A stretch of 64,000 bases of DNA from Microglena sp. YARC. Lineage: Eukaryota > Chlorophyta > Chlorophyceae > Chlamydomonadales > Chlamydomonadaceae. The notes beneath the pieces were generated by a model. That model ran no database searches and was not told the DNA's origin. It saw only the letters and a program-made list of their open reading frames with translations. The stretch covers positions 8,621,212 through 8,685,211 of the forward strand of contig CM039462.1 of NCBI GenBank assembly GCA_022414725.1, written 5' to 3'. Shown here in pieces: positions 61,216-64,000 of this stretch (position 1 is its first letter; every line of letters starts with the position of its first letter). The position numbers were made by a program, and so were the translations under genes.

Positions 61216-62014
61216 GAATCATTTTTTTTATAAGTTGAAGAGAGCAGAGGCTGTCTGTATGAAGGGTAAGAGATTTGTCATAATCAATGTTGAGAAGGGC
61301 TTGGTGGATGGCTACCAGTTCTGCCCGGTTTTTAGTTTTGGTGGCCTTTATTCCCCCAGGGTTGATGGTGTAGCTTTGTCCTGCAGCCGGGACAAATACT
61401 GCAGCACCTATTTTGCTAGGGTGACCTGGTTTACCTTTTATTAGGCTACCATCTGTGTAGACCTGGAGGCCAGAGGAGGGGGTAGCAAGGTAAAAACAAG
61501 GGTGGGTGATGGTAAGAGGAGAGGGAGGAGGGTGTTGGTGGAGTGGAGGTTGCCAGGGAATTTTTGGCAAGAGATTTAAGTTTCCGAGGGTAGGTGATGA
61601 CAATGTCAGTGAAAGTAAGTGTGGGAGGTGGTGTGATAGTAGAGGGCTCCCAGGATGAGGAGAGGCTTTGCATGTAGTATGTCCATTGGTCAATAAAATC
61701 TGGAGTTTAGGAAAGTAAGTCTCTTGGCTGTGAGGGTTGCATATAAGAATGAGGTGTAATTTTTGAGTGGAGGGTGGGGTGTGAGATTTGCTGCCAAGCC
61801 AAATTTCAGAGGTAGTATAAAATTCAGACTGTGGTCTAGAGTCAATGTAGTGAATCCAGGAGTTATGGAGGAGAGTTTTGTAAGGGGCAGCAAGGTCATC
61901 AGGGAGGAGCATCAGGTTGCAGGTAGGGCTGAGAGTATTTTCAGCATGGTCAGCACTGGCTAGAGCCCACCTAAGAGCTTGGTGTGCTTGTGTGGTGGAG
62001 TTGGGAATGTCCAC
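60917..62014 (-). pseudogene. LINE RNase H domain
   Basis: 365 codons. The C-terminal half is RNase H with all acidic catalytic positions: YTDGS, NRAELVAIHQAL, HTDS, and GNDRADTLARKA. It would degrade the RNA strand of the RNA/DNA hybrid. The N-terminal half is a proline-rich linker. The frame is lost at the 3' end near 60917, where the endonuclease frame takes over. Confidence 0.85.
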
Positions 62015-62265
62015 CAGTGAGCCCCCAGTCTAGATGGTAAGAAAGGGGTCTTGGTTGGAGCCAAAGAGCTGGTCAGCAGGGCTGGTAGAAGAGAAGCTGG
62101 TGAGGCTTTGGTCGTAGCTAAGAGGATTGGAGGTACGATGGTGAGTAATGCCCAGAGCAGCTGCTGCTTGGTAGAGGAAGGGAGACAGAATGTTAGTGGC
62201 AGCAGGAGCAGCTCTGTATCTGGTGAAGAGGGCAGCTAAGTCAGTGTGGTATGTTCCTCTTTGGG

Positions 62266-63994
62266 TCAGTTGGTTCCATTTGGTAGGGTGGTGATTTTTA
62301 AAGTGGTCATAGTTTTGTTTAAGAGAGGTGAGCCTGTCGTTGGAATGTGCCCAAGACAGTGACCTGTGGGGTTATAAAGATATGAAGCGTTGGTATGTGT
62401 GTGTGTGGATTGGTCATCCAAAGTAGTTAGGATGCCTGTTTGTATAATGTAGGCTGAGGGTGGTTGAATGTCCCAGTCTGGGTGCCTGTCGTGTGTGTCA
62501 ATGTGCAAAAGTTTGTGAACCAGATTATGATTGTCAGCATTAAATCCTGGGGAGATGGCCCATTGGCCTTGTTGCTGGAGGTTAGTGAGGTGGATGTCCT
62601 TCCTGGGATTGAGGTGTGTGGTTATCGGAGGAGTGGTTTTAAAGGTGTGGGTTAATTGGTCATATGCTGGTTGTCCCACCAGTTCAACAAGGTGAGCCGC
62701 ATGGTGAGATTGAGGTTTCCAATGTATGGTGGAGGTAGTGGAGGTAAGAGGTGTGCAGTGGTGGATGCTGTATCCCATGCGTGTGTAGGAGTTGATATGG
62801 TCGTTGTGCATGATGGTTGGGGCCCATTGGACGTGGACAACAGTGGTGGTGGCAAGTTTGTCGTCGCTGTAAGAGCGCTTGCCCCGCCAGCTCGTAATGT
62901 GCAGGGCTCTGTACTGAGATCCGTAAGTAAGGTGAAGCAGGCGCGCCGGTGGTGCAGGTGCGCTGCTGTCGGGGAATGTCATGGCCTCGCGGATCCTGTC
63001 AGGGTGCGAGGTGGAAGTTATTTTATTTGCGCGGTAGAATTTGGAGGAGGAGGAGTGTCGGATCCAAGATTTGCACAAGTAGTGGCGTGCTGACCAGGTG
63101 GCGTCACTGTTGGGGCAGCCCCATGCTTGGTGCGCGTGACTGCCTGCGATCTGCGTGGGCCACGCCCACCATTGGTTTCCGTCCAGGTCCCCAGTGGGGT
63201 CCGCCTCGTAGTCTGCATCAGTAGCGGTGGCGTGAGGTTGGTAGCGCTGGGTGAGTGGGGTGGAGGATTCGATAGGAGCAGGAAATTTAACGTTGTCTGT
63301 CGTGTTCTGCGAAATTGCGTAGCCAGGCGCAAGTTGCCTGTGGGAGAGGGGGAGTGGGTCAGAGTGAGTTGGAGGAATGACGGTTTGGAGGGAGGAGAGG
63401 TGTGCGGTGAGGCGGTTCAGGGATCGTTTGTGGTGTTTAGTAATTTTGTGTAAAGTAATAAGAGAGAGGTCTGTAGTACTGATAAGATGAGTTCCCATGG
63501 GGGTGACCAGGTCGTGGTATGAGTAGATGTCCAGGTCGTGGAAAGGAGTCATGAGTGAGACAGGGATTGCCTGTGGTGGAAGAGGGAGAGAGTGTATGTT
63601 AAGTTTGTCAAGAAGTTCTGTGTCATTCCAAGAAATTGTTATGTCAGATTTTTTAATAATTTCCAGCTGGCGGGCTAGGGACATATATTTAAGTTGCTTG
63701 CGGGAGAGAGAGAGAGGATCTAGAGTGGTCATGGTGGAGGTTGATTTGTCAAGAAGAGCCCTGGTGAGAATTCCCAAGGTGACCTTGGTCGTTCATGGAC
63801 TGGGTGAGGGCTGTTGCAGTAATCTGAGTATATTCAGTGAGTAGAGAGGGCACCCCTAGTCCTGCCTCTGTTTTGGGGAGGTGGAGTGCTCTTGTCGGAA
63901 AGGATCTAGGAAGGGAGCAGCAGAGTTTAACTGTTTTTAATACTGCTCTGTCAATGACATGAATGTCGGTTAGTGAGAAGGGAGCTACTATCAT
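62266..63994 (-). pseudogene. LINE post-RT region, frameshifted
   Basis: The first frame (63994-63749) reads CCSLPRSFPTRALHLPKTEA and GLGVPSLLTEYTQ, typical of the segment after RT. It shifts near 63770 into a 503-codon frame ending 62266, then shifts again and stays open to about 62030. No enzymatic motif is seen in the 503-codon part, which is rich in Thr, His and Pro. Confidence 0.7.
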
Positions 63995-64000
63995 GGGGTA

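Larger units (their letters stand above)
59738..64000 (-). mobile_element. Decayed LINE with RNase H and C-terminal restriction-like endonuclease
   Basis: The 3' half of a large non-LTR element, running off the window. In order on the minus strand: post-RT region (63994-62266), RNase H (about 61460-61000), CCHC finger (about 60650-60600), RHD motif, RPD motif and ELGYCSD (60390-60292), and a 3' UTR ending in (TTTCAA)n at 59735-59755. RNase H plus a restriction-like endonuclease in one LINE is the arrangement of Dualen/RandI elements described from green algae. At least four frameshifts show this copy is dead. RT itself would lie beyond 64000. Confidence 0.8.

Overview
This window is nuclear DNA from a eukaryote, probably a green-lineage alga. 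The evidence is: GT-AG introns in every gene; interstitial plant-type telomere repeats (TTTAGGG/CCCTAAA) near 3.9-4.1 kb and 7.6-7.7 kb; a plant ACX2/ACX3-type acyl-CoA oxidase; a plant-type GNAT acetyltransferase; and LINE, LTR, SINE and MITE elements. The lineage is an inference; no rRNA or organelle marker is present.

Three cellular genes can be assembled by splicing exons whose reading phases agree. (1) A plus-strand gene for a TPR-domain protein with a lysine-rich tail runs from before the window to a stop at 15663 (nine exons, 654 visible residues). (2) A minus-strand peroxisomal acyl-CoA oxidase gene runs from about 49634 down to a stop at 29832 (fifteen exons, about 609 residues, first exon not found). 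(3) A plus-strand GNAT N-acetyltransferase gene ends at 58428 (three exons found). Genes 2 and 3 are head to head, with about 2 kb between their first recognised exons.

Transposable elements fill much of the rest. They are: a LINE with an 18-bp target-site duplication (18382-22404); a gag-only LTR element with 247-bp LTRs and a head-to-head gag duplication (23783-28939); a decayed LINE with RNase H plus a C-terminal restriction-like endonuclease (59738 to the window end); hAT-like MITEs with perfect 8-bp target duplications; a palindromic ATCATATGAT MITE family; two tRNA-headed SINE families sharing one core; and a retroposon with microsatellite tails.

The most unusual feature cuts across all three genes. 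Nearly every intron contains a tandem array whose unit is the edge of the neighbouring exon, including its splice site, plus adjoining intron. The copies number from 1 to about 8. I count this at all eight introns of the TPR gene, at 12 of 14 internal ACX exons, and at all three GNAT exons, and it also affects terminal exons 3' of the stop codon. In one case it has produced two extra complete, symmetric, in-frame 111-nt exons with their own splice sites. I know of no standard name for this exon-edge tandem amplification.
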